The translations under genes were made by a program, and so were the position numbers. DNA of 10,679 bases from Bacteroidota bacterium (GTDB taxonomy: Bacteria; Bacteroidota; Bacteroidia; Chitinophagales; Chitinophagaceae), in the NCBI GenBank assembly GCA_018267795.1, contig JAFDXS010000039.1, positions 1 through 10,679 on the forward strand, in the 5' to 3' direction. Under the pieces are notes generated by a model that was not told the origin of the DNA, ran no database searches, and saw only the letters and a list, made by a program, of their open reading frames with translations. Shown here piece after piece: positions 1 to 7,398 of the stretch (positions are counted from its first letter, which is position 1; every line of letters starts with the position of its first letter).

Positions 1-1917
1 GATGAACGTGTCACCATTACAGCGCAGACAAATAATGTGAACATGCAGAACTTTTCAGACCAGAATTTAACAGGAATGAACAGTGGCGGTGCCGGTACGT
101 CTGTAACAAAATCTTTAGGGATAAACTATAATAATAAAATAGGAAAGAAGATAGATATAAACGGAAGCTATTCATTTAATGAAAATGATAATAGTGCGGA
201 ACATAATACATGCAGGCAGTACGGACTGGCAGCCGACTCAGGTCAGATATATAATGAGTTTAACAATGCAAATAATAATAGCTACAGCCATCGTCTGTAT
301 CTAAGGATCAATTATAATATTGATTCCATGAATAGCTTGCTTATTGATCCACAACTTTCACTACAGAAAAGTTATAGCCACTCTTCTTTATTTGGCAGCA
401 CTACTCAGGCAGGGGATACTCTTAATAAAACAGTTAATAATAACCAGGCTAATACCCTTGGCTATATGTTCTACGGTAATATTCTTTTCAGGCACAGATT
501 TAAAAAACAAGGCAGAACATTTTCTATAAACCTGAATACTTCTAATAACCATAATAATGGGTTGTCGTTTTTGAATGCGCAAAATATCTTTTATGCTAAT
601 GCCGCAGCCAGTGACACGCTGAACCAGAAAACAAATACACTATGGAATAACTGGAATATATTAGCTAACGCCACTTATACGGAGCCTCTAGGTAAAAATG
701 GGCAGTTGCAATTACAGTATAACTATACTACCCAACCAGGTAATTCCATAAGGAATACAGATAATTTTTCATTGCCGGATGGCGCATATACAATTCCGGA
801 CAGCGCTTTGTCCAATACTTTTTCCAGTAACAATACTATGCAGAAACTTGGTGGCAGCTATCAATATAATGCTAAGAAAATTATCGCCTCTATTGGTTTG
901 TATTACCAGGTTGCTGAATTGTACAATAATCAGTCAATGCCTTATTCCTCAACAGTAGATAAGACGTTTAGCAATTTTCTTCCTGTTGCAAGTTTCCAAT
1001 ACAAAATTTCTGACAAGCGAAACTTGCATGTAAATTATACCGCTAATACTATGTCTCCGTCAGTTACCCAACTGCAAAATGTAATTAATAATGCTAACCC
1101 ATTACAGCTGACAACAGGTAACCCTGAACTAAAGCAACCCTATTCGCACAATATCATGATGCGTTATAGCGCTATTGGCAAGAATAGCAATATGTTTTTT
1201 GCTACGGTAAACGGCACTTATACCCAAAATGTGATTTCCAATAAAAGCATCATAGCTGATTCTAATACCTTGCTTAACGGGAATATCTTATTACCCAAGG
1301 GGTCACAACTAAATATGCCTGTGAATATAAATGGTGCCTGGAGCGTATATGCAAACCTGACTTACGGTATTCCGGTACACATCATAAAGTCTAATCTTAA
1401 TTTGACTTTATATTCAGGTATTACGAATACTCCCGGAATAATAAACGAGATTATTAATAACTCTGAAAATAAAAATGTGGGATTAGGGTTAACAATTAGC
1501 AGTAACATAAATGAAAATATAGATTTCACCTTTACGTCTAATGCCTCATACAATGCAACAATTAATTCAATTAATACAGCTGTAAGTGCTAACTATTTCA
1601 ATGAATCCAGTTATCTGACATTTAACTGGGTACTACCTGGAGCCTTCGTATTTAACACGCAAATGAATTATCAAACGAACTCTGGACTTTCAGATGGATA
1701 CAATCAAAACTTCCTCCTATGGAATGTTGGTTTTGGAAAAAAACTATTTAAGAAAAGGCAGGGGGATATAAGGCTTACTGTGTACGACTTGCTCAAGCAG
1801 AATAACAGTATTCAGCATAGCGTTACTGAATCATATATATCAGATGTACGTAGCAATATTTTGCAGCGCTACCTTATGCTTACATTCACTTATAACATCA
1901 GGAATTTTCATAAATAA
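1..1917 (+). CDS. Outer membrane beta-barrel family protein, C-terminal part (5' end outside window)
   Basis: The frame is open from base 1 (it begins DERVTITAQTNNVNMQNF) to the TAA at 1915-1917, giving 638 visible residues. The first possible start in the window, GTG at 37, lies inside conserved sequence and is not the true start. The visible part reads as amphipathic strands alternating with Asn/Ser/Thr-rich loops (GINYNNKIGKKIDINGSYSF near residue 45). It ends in a closing strand, RYLMLTFTYNIRNF, followed by HK. This fits the TonB-dependent-receptor-like barrel family common in Bacteroidota (PF14905 type). In that family a carboxypeptidase-regulatory-like domain and plug precede the barrel, and here they would lie left of the window. 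Expected location is the outer membrane; the substrate cannot be read from sequence. No SusD-like partner follows: the next gene is convergent phoH. The family call rests on pattern recognition and no search was run. Confidence 0.85.
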   Translation, partial: DERVTITAQTNNVNMQNFSDQNLTGMNSGGAGTSVTKSLGINYNNKIGKKIDINGSYSFNENDNSAEHNTCRQYGLAADSGQIYNEFNNANNNSYSHRLYLRINYNIDSMNSLLIDPQLSLQKSYSHSSLFGSTTQAGDTLNKTVNNNQANTLGYMFYGNILFRHRFKKQGRTFSINLNTSNNHNNGLSFLNAQNIFYANAAASDTLNQKTNTLWNNWNILANATYTEPLGKNGQLQLQYNYTTQPGNSIRNTDNFSLPDGAYTIPDSALSNTFSSNNTMQKLGGSYQYNAKKIIASIGLYYQVAELYNNQSMPYSSTVDKTFSNFLPVASFQYKISDKRNLHVNYTANTMSPSVTQLQNVINNANPLQLTTGNPELKQPYSHNIMMRYSAIGKNSNMFFATVNGTYTQNVISNKSIIADSNTLLNGNILLPKGSQLNMPVNINGAWSVYANLTYGIPVHIIKSNLNLTLYSGITNTPGIINEIINNSENKNVGLGLTISSNINENIDFTFTSNASYNATINSINTAVSANYFNESSYLTFNWVLPGAFVFNTQMNYQTNSGLSDGYNQNFLLWNVGFGKKLFKKRQGDIRLTVYDLLKQNNSIQHSVTESYISDVRSNILQRYLMLTFTYNIRNFHK

Positions 1918-1944
1918 AAAAGCGGAGTGATTAACTCCGCTTTT
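1918..1944. terminator. Bidirectional intrinsic terminator between the beta-barrel gene and phoH
   Basis: A perfect inverted repeat has arms AAAAGCGGAGT (1918-1928) and ACTCCGCTTTT (1934-1944) around the 5-nt loop GATTA. The GC-rich core plus a flanking A tract on one side and T tract on the other makes a rho-independent terminator on either strand. It starts directly after the barrel stop codon and ends 4 bp before the phoH stop codon, so one hairpin probably serves both convergent genes. Confidence 0.88.
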
Positions 1945-1948
1945 ACTA

Positions 1949-2956
1949 TTAAGCTTTATTTAGTTTACTAAATTCTTCTTTGTTCTTTTCTTCCTTCTCC
2001 ATATCTTTTTCCTGGTCTTTGTCATAAGCTTTTATAATGTGCTTCACGAGTCTGTGACGTACCACGTCAGCTTCATCAAGTTGCACATAGCCTATGCCTT
2101 CTATATTGCGCAGTATCTTTGTAGCTTTTATAAGACCGGATTTCTGGTTCTTAGGAAGATCTATCTGCGTAAGGTCGCCTGTTATAATTGCTTTTGCAGA
2201 AGGTCCTATACGCGTTAAGAACATTTTTAGCTGGAGGTCCGTTGCATTTTGTGCCTCATCAAGTATGATAAAAGCATTGTCCAGCGTACGGCCTCTCATG
2301 TATGCCAGCGGAGCTATTTCTATTATACGGTTGGCCATATAATAGTTAAGCTTATCGCTTGGTATCATATCATCGAGTGCATCATACAGTGGGCGTAAAT
2401 ACGGATCAATTTTCTCTTTCAGATCGCCGGGTAAAAAACCGAGACTTTCGCCAGCTTCTACTGCCGGGCGGGTAAGTATTATTTTTCTTACAGCTTTGTT
2501 CTTAAGAGCTCTTACCGCTAGCGCAACAGCAGTGTAGGTTTTACCGGTACCGGCAGGGCCTATGGCAAACAGTACGTCATTTTTCTCAGACACATTTGCC
2601 ATCAGCTTCTGGTTGGCAGTTTTGGCTTTTATCACTTTGCCATTAGGGCCAAATACCAGTATGTCGTTGTTTGTTGGGTCTTCAGTTGCTAATTCTCCGC
2701 CTTCTTCATCACCCAGAATTTTAGAGAAGTAGTTTTCCGAAAGATGACCATTGCGCTCAAGATAACTGATTACTTGTCCTATTTTGCCTTGTGCTGCACT
2801 TACCTCATCAGGTTGGCCGGATAGCTTTATCTGAGAGCCGCGCGATAGTATTTTAAGTAGCGGAAATTTGCGTTTCAGGATTTCAAACTTGTTATTGTTT
2901 ATCCCAAAAAACTCAATAGGGTTAACTGTCTCGAGATTAATGATAGCTTCTGTCAA
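1949..2956 (-). CDS. phoH: PhoH family ATPase (YbeZ/PhoL-like)
   Basis: This 335-residue cytoplasmic P-loop NTPase has the usual length for the YbeZ/PhoL type. The N-terminal ~75 residues match the small RNA-binding-like lead domain (FEILKRKFPLLKILSRGSQI, residues 24-43). The ATPase core shows Walker A GPAGTGKT (133-140), the family motif TRPAVEAGESLGFLPGD (162-178), Walker B IILDEAQN (230-237), ITGDLTQIDLP (258-268) and VVRHRLVKHII (298-308), where an arginine is expected near the active site. A charged Lys/Glu-rich tail (from 312) is probably disordered. YbeZ proteins are known to pair with the RNase YbeY in RNA metabolism; no ybeY is visible here. The start is TTG: no ATG, GTG or other TTG lies in frame between the upstream TAA (3023-3025) and this codon, and the next methionine (119) would remove the N-terminal domain. 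A GGAAG sits 4 nt upstream as a modest ribosome site. purE lies 80 bp upstream on the same strand. Confidence 0.96.
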   Translation of the reverse strand: MTEAIINLETVNPIEFFGINNNKFEILKRKFPLLKILSRGSQIKLSGQPDEVSAAQGKIGQVISYLERNGHLSENYFSKILGDEEGGELATEDPTNNDILVFGPNGKVIKAKTANQKLMANVSEKNDVLFAIGPAGTGKTYTAVALAVRALKNKAVRKIILTRPAVEAGESLGFLPGDLKEKIDPYLRPLYDALDDMIPSDKLNYYMANRIIEIAPLAYMRGRTLDNAFIILDEAQNATDLQLKMFLTRIGPSAKAIITGDLTQIDLPKNQKSGLIKATKILRNIEGIGYVQLDEADVVRHRLVKHIIKAYDKDQEKDMEKEEKNKEEFSKLNKA

Positions 2957-2986
2957 TTTGCTTCCGGTTTTAGTTGTAAATAAATA

Positions 2987-2999
2987 TACAATAATTGTA
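2987..2999. promoter_or_regulatory. 13-bp perfect palindrome upstream of phoH (possible operator)
   Basis: TACAAT-A-ATTGTA is a perfect palindrome 31 to 43 bp upstream of the proposed phoH start, in the 80-bp purE-phoH gap. Its place and symmetry would suit a dimeric repressor site. In AT-rich DNA a chance palindrome of this length is quite possible, and I recognise no known regulator consensus. Confidence 0.2.
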
Positions 3000-3036
3000 C
3001 CGCTACTTTTATTACTAAGCTGTTAATTATTTGACA

Positions 3037-3492
3037 TTAGATTTTGTACTCGTTTTTCTTGAATTCTTCTACTTTTTGTGCTACTGCAGCATCGCTTAGC
3101 GCGAATATTCTTGCAGCCAATACCGCAGCATTTTTAGCGCCGGCCTTACCTACAGCCAGTGTACCTACCGGCAGCCCTGCTGGCATCTGTACTATGCTGT
3201 ACAGGGCATCGATACCACCAGGCAAGCCACCGTCCAACGGAACACCTAATACAGGCAAAGAAGTGTATGCGGAGCATACGCCTGGCAATGCGGCAGCCAT
3301 ACCGGCAGCAGCTACCACTGCACCAAAGCCTTTTTCTTTAGCTGTTACCATTAGTTCTCTTACCTTGTCCGGATTGCGATGTGCTGATGCAACTACCATT
3401 TCGTTTTCTATACCAAACCAATTCAGCCAGTTGCTGCATTCCTGCATTACTTTTTCGTCGCTCTGCGAACCCATGATGATCATTACTTTCAT
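3037..3492 (-). CDS. purE: N5-carboxyaminoimidazole ribonucleotide mutase, class I PurE
   Basis: This 151-residue protein catalyses the N5-CAIR to CAIR rearrangement in de novo purine synthesis. Class I PurE is known as a cytoplasmic octamer. Family motifs in order are MGSQSD (7-12, phosphate loop), SAHRNPDK (36-43, with catalytic His38 equivalent to E. coli His45), AAAGMAAALPGV (61-72), LPVLGVPL (79-86) and LYSIVQMPAGLPVGT (97-111). SAHR rather than SAHK points to class I rather than the CO2-using class II enzyme. The oddity is residue 68: class I enzymes normally read AAHLPG, and the second conserved histidine (E. coli His75) is alanine here, encoded by GCA at 3289-3291. The length is slightly short for the family, with only a brief tail. 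The partner gene purK is not next to it; phoH follows 80 bp downstream and may be co-transcribed. ATG at 3490-3492 gives the expected N terminus just before the first strand. Confidence 0.96.
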   Translation of the reverse strand: MKVMIIMGSQSDEKVMQECSNWLNWFGIENEMVVASAHRNPDKVRELMVTAKEKGFGAVVAAAGMAAALPGVCSAYTSLPVLGVPLDGGLPGGIDALYSIVQMPAGLPVGTLAVGKAGAKNAAVLAARIFALSDAAVAQKVEEFKKNEYKI

Positions 3493-3673
3493 TGTAGTAT
3501 GTATTTTGTTTTCGGTTTTTTAGTTACTCTATTAACGCTAAAATATTGCAGACGGTTCATTTCTTGCTTAAATTCTTTCAACACTATGTGCAAATCTTCT
3601 TGTATATAATTTATTAGTTTATTATTTCACACTTACGAATATTAAATTTACCGCTCAATTTAATTCATAAAGA
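3493..3673. other. Divergent intergenic region between purE and the SDR gene
   Basis: This 181-bp AT-rich stretch separates the divergent starts of purE and the dehydrogenase, so promoters for both must lie here or overlap it. I looked for the Bacteroidota TTG / TAnnTTTG pattern on both strands and found only imperfect matches (for example TAAATTTA near the SDR start), so I call no promoter. I see no small gene and no hairpin of note. Confidence 0.5.
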
Positions 3674-4507
3674 ATGTCTTCTCTTGGCAATAAGGTTGTG
3701 GTTATTACGGGCGCTTCATCGGGCATAGGCCATGCATTGGCTTTGGTCGCAATGTCCCGTGCTGCAAAAGTAGCGGTTTGCGCGCGTAATATTGAAAAAC
3801 TCAAGGCTGCTTTTCCTGGTGTGGCAGATGATAAGATATATTTCGAACAAACAGATGTGAGCAAGGAAGAAGATTGCAAATTGTTTATTAATAATGTGAT
3901 ACAAAAGTGGGGCAGGGTAGATGTGCTCATAAATAATGCAGGCATTAGTATGCGTGCATTGTTTGAGGATACTGATGTGAAGGTGATCAAAGAGCTAATG
4001 GATATTAACTTTTGGGGCACAGTGTATTGTACCAAATATGCCTTGCCGTCTATAAGGCAAAATAAAGGAGTAGTAGTTGGGGTGTCTTCTATTGCAGGCT
4101 ATCGTGGTTTACCGGGGCGCACTGGCTATTCGGCTTCCAAATTTGCTATGCAGGGTTTCCTGGAGGCTTTGCGTACTGAGCTGCTGCATACGGGCACCCA
4201 CGTTATGTGGGTTTCTCCCGGCTTTACGGCATCAAATATTAGAAATGTGGCCCGTAGTGCCAATGGATCTATACAGGGCGAAACACCGCTTGAAGAAAAC
4301 AAATTGATGAGTGCTGAAGAATGTGCAAAAATTATCCTCGACGGGGTGGAGCAGCGTAAGCGCACTATCGTAATAACAGGACAAGGCAAGCTTACAGTAT
4401 TAATAAATAAGCTTTTTGCTGGCCTTGCTGATAAGCTTGTATTCAAGCATTTTCTTAAAGAACCGGGCTCCCCACTGCTCAGGTACCACCCGGATCAGAA
4501 GATATAA
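3674..4507 (+). CDS. Classical short-chain dehydrogenase/reductase (SDR family NAD(P)-dependent oxidoreductase)
   Basis: This 277-residue Rossmann-fold oxidoreductase has every classical SDR hallmark: cofactor loop TGASSGIG (12-19), CAR (36-38) after the second strand where arginine often signals NADP(H) preference, acidic D61 in QTDVS, NNAG (87-90), structural Asn112 in DINFWG, catalytic Ser (SSI, 138-140), Tyr152 and Lys156 in YSASK, and SPGF (181-184). The ~30-residue tail after 240 is longer than in minimal SDRs and partly amphipathic (LINKLFAGLADKLVF), as in DHRS7-like members. It could touch membranes or the dimer partner, which is inference. The substrate cannot be predicted. The start is fixed: an in-frame TAA at 3668-3670 lies one codon upstream of ATG 3674, with no alternative between. 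It is divergent from purE and 65 bp ahead of the VCBS gene. Confidence 0.95.
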   Translation: MSSLGNKVVVITGASSGIGHALALVAMSRAAKVAVCARNIEKLKAAFPGVADDKIYFEQTDVSKEEDCKLFINNVIQKWGRVDVLINNAGISMRALFEDTDVKVIKELMDINFWGTVYCTKYALPSIRQNKGVVVGVSSIAGYRGLPGRTGYSASKFAMQGFLEALRTELLHTGTHVMWVSPGFTASNIRNVARSANGSIQGETPLEENKLMSAEECAKIILDGVEQRKRTIVITGQGKLTVLINKLFAGLADKLVFKHFLKEPGSPLLRYHPDQKI

Positions 4508-4524
4508 TACGTCTTACGTATTAT
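4504..4524 (+). terminator. AT-rich hairpin overlapping the SDR stop codon (weak or doubtful terminator)
   Basis: ATAATACGT (4504-4512) and ACGTATTAT (4516-4524) form a perfect 9-bp stem with a 3-nt loop, overlapping the SDR stop codon TAA at 4505-4507. The stem has only two GC pairs and no T tract follows, so it is at best a weak terminator. It may instead be an RNA-processing or 3'-end-stabilising hairpin. Confidence 0.35.
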
Positions 4525-4572
4525 CATAATTAATGAGGAAAATGGCTTAATTTTAATTGCAATTTCTTCATC

Positions 4573-6897
4573 ATGCGGCATGTCCCTATAATATCCTTAG
4601 TGCTCTTAGTTGCAGTCATAGTCTCCATTCCGCATATCAGCTATTCCCAAAAATGGTATTATCAGCCTGATAATAGCGTTAAGGTATTTGACGGTGCCGG
4701 AAATCAAAAAGCATTAGCATGGTGTGGCGGTTTCGATAATCCCCAGTTTAATATGGCAGATCTTAATCACGATGGTCTTGCCGATATGGTGGTGTTTGAT
4801 CGGGGTATTGGTTTGAGGACATTCATTAACAAAGGAAGCGTTGGCAACCCCAACTATGTTTATACTCCTGAATACGAACGAAATTTTCCTCCGATAGATA
4901 ATTACCTAATAATGGCGGATTACAATTGCGATAATATACCGGACCTTTTTCAGTCAGGTATCGAAGGGGTTGCCGGGTTTGATGTATGGAAAGGTTATTA
5001 CAACGGCAGCAATCAGCTTTGCTTCACACACTATCAGCAGTTATTTTATAGTAATGATGTGTTCGCATCTGGCAGTGTTAATGCATACTGCAACCCCGGT
5101 GATATACCAGCAGTAGTAGATGTGGACAATGACGGCGACCTGGATTTTCTTGCTTACGATGTGTTTGGCAGCACAGTTTCTTATTACAAAAATGAACAGG
5201 TAGAGGATGGGTTACCATGCGATAGCATTCGTATAAAGCTTAGAGACAATTGCTGGGGCAAATTTTACCAGGGATATGAATTGCCATATCACCTGAAATA
5301 TACATGCGATAATTCTGGCCTAACCTATTTGCCAGGCGAAAAGAAAACCCATACCGGCAATGCTATATGCCTGCTGGACATGGATGGCGATGGCGATAAA
5401 GATTACCTGGGTGGTAATATTTCTTACCCCTATTTGGTGTATTGTACTAATGCTAAGAAAGGATCGCTTAATAATCTTGACAGCATGGTTTACCAGGATA
5501 CCATGTGGCAAAGCAGTGGTACGCCGGTATACTTGCCTCAATGGCCTGCTGCCTATAATGTAGATGTAGATCAGGATGGTAAAAAAGATATTCTTGTTGC
5601 TCCAAACACCAAAGGGGAAAACTATAAATGCATTTTTTATTATAAGAATACTGGCACCGCTACAGCACCTGCGTTTACTTATCAAAGTGATACCTTTTTA
5701 ATAGACAAAACAATAGATGCAGGTACAGGTGCATACCCTGTTTTTTTCGATTATAATAAAGACGGCAAACCGGATTTGTTCATTGGCTCAGATGGATATT
5801 ATCAATTAGGGGGGACTTATGTGTCGCGCGTTTCTTATTATCTCAACACCAGCACGCCGGGCAATCCTTCTTTTACCTTACAGACCAACAACTTCTTAAA
5901 CCTCGATACTTTTAAATTTAGAGGAGCTTCTCTGGCAGTAGGGGATATAGACAATGATGGCAAGGCTGATCTTATTATGGGCCACTCTGATGGTACCCTT
6001 TCTTATTTCACAAATACTGCAGCTTCTGATGCTGTGCAGCCTGTATGGGTATTGATGCTGCGTACTGTACAAGATGTATTGGGTAACAATATAACTACCG
6101 GTGGTAATGCTGCGCCTTTTATTTACGATTTAGATAAAGATGGTAAACCCGATTTAATTTCAGGCAATTATACAGGCTATCTTCTGTATTATCAGAATGT
6201 AAGTACAACAGCTGGTGCCATCCAACTAAAATTGATAAATGCGCATTTAGGCGGGGTAAAGGTTGATAAGCCATGGGCCGGACATTTTAATAGTGTGCCT
6301 TTTATAGGAAAGATTGATACCAGTGGAAAAGACTATTTACTGGTAGGCAGCTATTCCGGCTCTATTTATAGGTATGATGGTTTTCAAACGGGTGATACAA
6401 GCAGCATTTTTACAATGCTGGATTCAGCATATTCTTATATAGACACTGCATACCTTGTAAAAAATAATGGTGGTAGCTACGACATAGGTGTATACGATGG
6501 TTTTCGCTCAGCTCCTGCCGTAGCAGATGTAGATGCTGATGGCAAATATGAGATGGTGGTAGGTGATGCTTATGGTGGGCTTATGTTTTATAAATGGGAT
6601 ACTGCTGCACCTGTTGGTGTACCGCAGGTTTCAGCTCCGGTACCCGAAAAGCTAATAAATATTTATCCTAATCCTGCGACAGATAAACTTACTATTTCCT
6701 GGAGTGGTTTAATGGCTTTAGACGCAAAGCAGGTTTTCATTGTAAATATAGCAGGGCAACAAATAGCATCTTATACTGTGCCTAAAGCGCGGACGGATAT
6801 ATCCATTTCAACAGCTACGCTACCAGCCGGCGTTTATATATGTGTGCTCCAATCCGTCGGGGAAAAATACTTTGAGCGATTTACAATATTGAGATAA
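4573..6897 (+). CDS. Secreted FG-GAP/VCBS repeat protein with T9SS type A sorting domain
   Basis: This 774-residue exported protein starts with a signal peptide: basic MRH, hydrophobic core 6-19, likely cleavage after SYS (residue 25). The body repeats calcium-site motifs of the FG-GAP/VCBS type: DLNHDG (63), DVDNDG (183), DMDGDG (269), DVDQDG (331), DYNKDG (393), DIDNDG (458), DLDKDG (519) and DVDADG (652), each followed by a D/E-hydrophobic strand. Degenerate copies lie at DYNCDN (116) and DTSGKD (582). Such repeats build integrin-alpha-like beta-propellers. The C-terminal ~80 residues (from INIYPNPATDKL, 696) match the type A sorting domain of the Bacteroidota type IX secretion system, ending LPAGVYICVLQ...RFTILR. 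The expected fate is passage through T9SS and cleavage or anchoring at the surface. The ligand is unknown and no enzymatic domain is visible. ATG 4573 is the first start after the in-frame TGA at 4534-4536. Confidence 0.93.
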   Translation: MRHVPIISLVLLVAVIVSIPHISYSQKWYYQPDNSVKVFDGAGNQKALAWCGGFDNPQFNMADLNHDGLADMVVFDRGIGLRTFINKGSVGNPNYVYTPEYERNFPPIDNYLIMADYNCDNIPDLFQSGIEGVAGFDVWKGYYNGSNQLCFTHYQQLFYSNDVFASGSVNAYCNPGDIPAVVDVDNDGDLDFLAYDVFGSTVSYYKNEQVEDGLPCDSIRIKLRDNCWGKFYQGYELPYHLKYTCDNSGLTYLPGEKKTHTGNAICLLDMDGDGDKDYLGGNISYPYLVYCTNAKKGSLNNLDSMVYQDTMWQSSGTPVYLPQWPAAYNVDVDQDGKKDILVAPNTKGENYKCIFYYKNTGTATAPAFTYQSDTFLIDKTIDAGTGAYPVFFDYNKDGKPDLFIGSDGYYQLGGTYVSRVSYYLNTSTPGNPSFTLQTNNFLNLDTFKFRGASLAVGDIDNDGKADLIMGHSDGTLSYFTNTAASDAVQPVWVLMLRTVQDVLGNNITTGGNAAPFIYDLDKDGKPDLISGNYTGYLLYYQNVSTTAGAIQLKLINAHLGGVKVDKPWAGHFNSVPFIGKIDTSGKDYLLVGSYSGSIYRYDGFQTGDTSSIFTMLDSAYSYIDTAYLVKNNGGSYDIGVYDGFRSAPAVADVDADGKYEMVVGDAYGGLMFYKWDTAAPVGVPQVSAPVPEKLINIYPNPATDKLTISWSGLMALDAKQVFIVNIAGQQIASYTVPKARTDISISTATLPAGVYICVLQSVGEKYFERFTILR

Positions 6898-6975
6898 TTT
6901 CCAACACTGCAAGTATGGTTTCCTAATTCCTTCTAATCTAAAAATGTAATTCAAAATTAATTTTTTGCCGCTTTA

Positions 6976-7003
6976 TTGTAATTTTTACCCAACCGTATTT
7001 TTG
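6976..7003 (+). promoter_or_regulatory. Bacteroidota-type promoter candidate, TTG-N17-TATTTTTG
   Basis: TTG (6976-6978), a 17-bp spacer, then TATTTTTG (6996-7003) matches the primary-sigma consensus TTG / TAnnTTTG described for Bacteroidota. Transcription would start near 7010, giving the adhesin mRNA a leader of roughly 390 nt. It is the only full -7 match I found in this gap. AT-richness makes chance matches possible. Confidence 0.45.
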
Positions 7004-7045
7004 ACTGCACTGTCTATTTGATTACATTAACGTTTTTCTCATCAA

Positions 7046-7067
7046 TAACAGATTTGAAATCCTGTTA
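7046..7067 (+). other. Bulged hairpin in the putative adhesin leader
   Basis: TAACAGATT (7046-7054) pairs with AAT (7058-7060) and CTGTTA (7062-7067), leaving C7061 as a single bulge and a 3-nt loop TGA. It lies about 35 nt after the start site predicted from the 6976-7003 promoter. There is no T tract, so it is not a standard terminator. Function is unknown. Confidence 0.25.
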
Positions 7068-7289
7068 ATTTCTGTCCCTATCGTTTATAGATATTATTCC
7101 TATCGCTAATCCGTTGCTGATTATTGGCTTGTAAATGAAGGTTTATTAATTATTGGTTTAAGATTTTTAAACTGGCCTTAGAACTTTTTATTTTATTGAT
7201 AATCAATTATATATGATATTTATAGCGTATTTAATTCGATTTTATATCTATTGTTTAAAATTTTCCTAAAAAAAATTAACCAAAAGTTA

Positions 7290-7317
7290 TTGTTTTAATA
7301 GCAAAATAACTAATTTG
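7290..7317 (+). promoter_or_regulatory. Weaker, alternative promoter candidate closer to the adhesin
   Basis: TTG (7290-7292) and TAATTTG (7311-7317) are 18 bp apart. The -7 element is one base short of TAnnTTTG, so this is an imperfect match. It would give a short leader of about 75 nt ahead of the ATG at 7399. Confidence 0.22.
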
Positions 7318-7398
7318 AAATCGATTGTAATATATACCCGCATTTATTCATTATTGGTGTCATTAAGTAAAAAAAATTAAAGTTTTAATTATTAGTTT

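Larger units (their letters stand above)
6898..7398. other. Long AT-rich intergenic region ahead of the giant adhesin
   Basis: About 500 bp hold no credible gene on either strand and are strongly AT-rich (poly-A and poly-T runs near 7267-7275 and 7370-7378). I see no clear terminator after the VCBS gene. It contains a good promoter match at 6976-7003, a weaker one at 7290-7317, and a bulged hairpin at 7046-7067. It most likely holds the regulatory leader of the gene starting at 7399. Confidence 0.6.

Noticed and set aside
37..39. GTG as the start of the beta-barrel protein
   Set aside because: The frame is open through base 1 and the residues before it fit the conserved region of the family, so the true start lies left of the window.
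3037..3492. Class II PurE (AIR carboxylase) because the AHLPG histidine is missing
   Set aside because: The SAHR motif, the GVPL and SIVQMPAGLPVGT segments and the overall alignment follow class I. Only the single histidine differs.
3044..3523. 159-codon plus-strand ORF covering purE
   Set aside because: It is the exact antisense of purE, whose protein has all family motifs. The plus-strand translation shows no recognisable domain.
3655..4446. Minus-strand ORFs of 126, 106 and 62 codons opposite the dehydrogenase
   Set aside because: They are shadows of a gene with complete SDR motifs and have no start context or domain signal of their own.
5320..5685. 121-codon minus-strand ORF opposite the VCBS gene
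   Set aside because: It is an antisense shadow inside a gene with regular calcium-repeat motifs.
6898..7398. Mobile element, CRISPR array or RNA gene in the long intergenic gap
   Set aside because: I looked for terminal inverted repeats, direct repeats with spacers and tRNA-like folds and saw none; only low-complexity AT-rich sequence, promoter-like motifs and one small hairpin.
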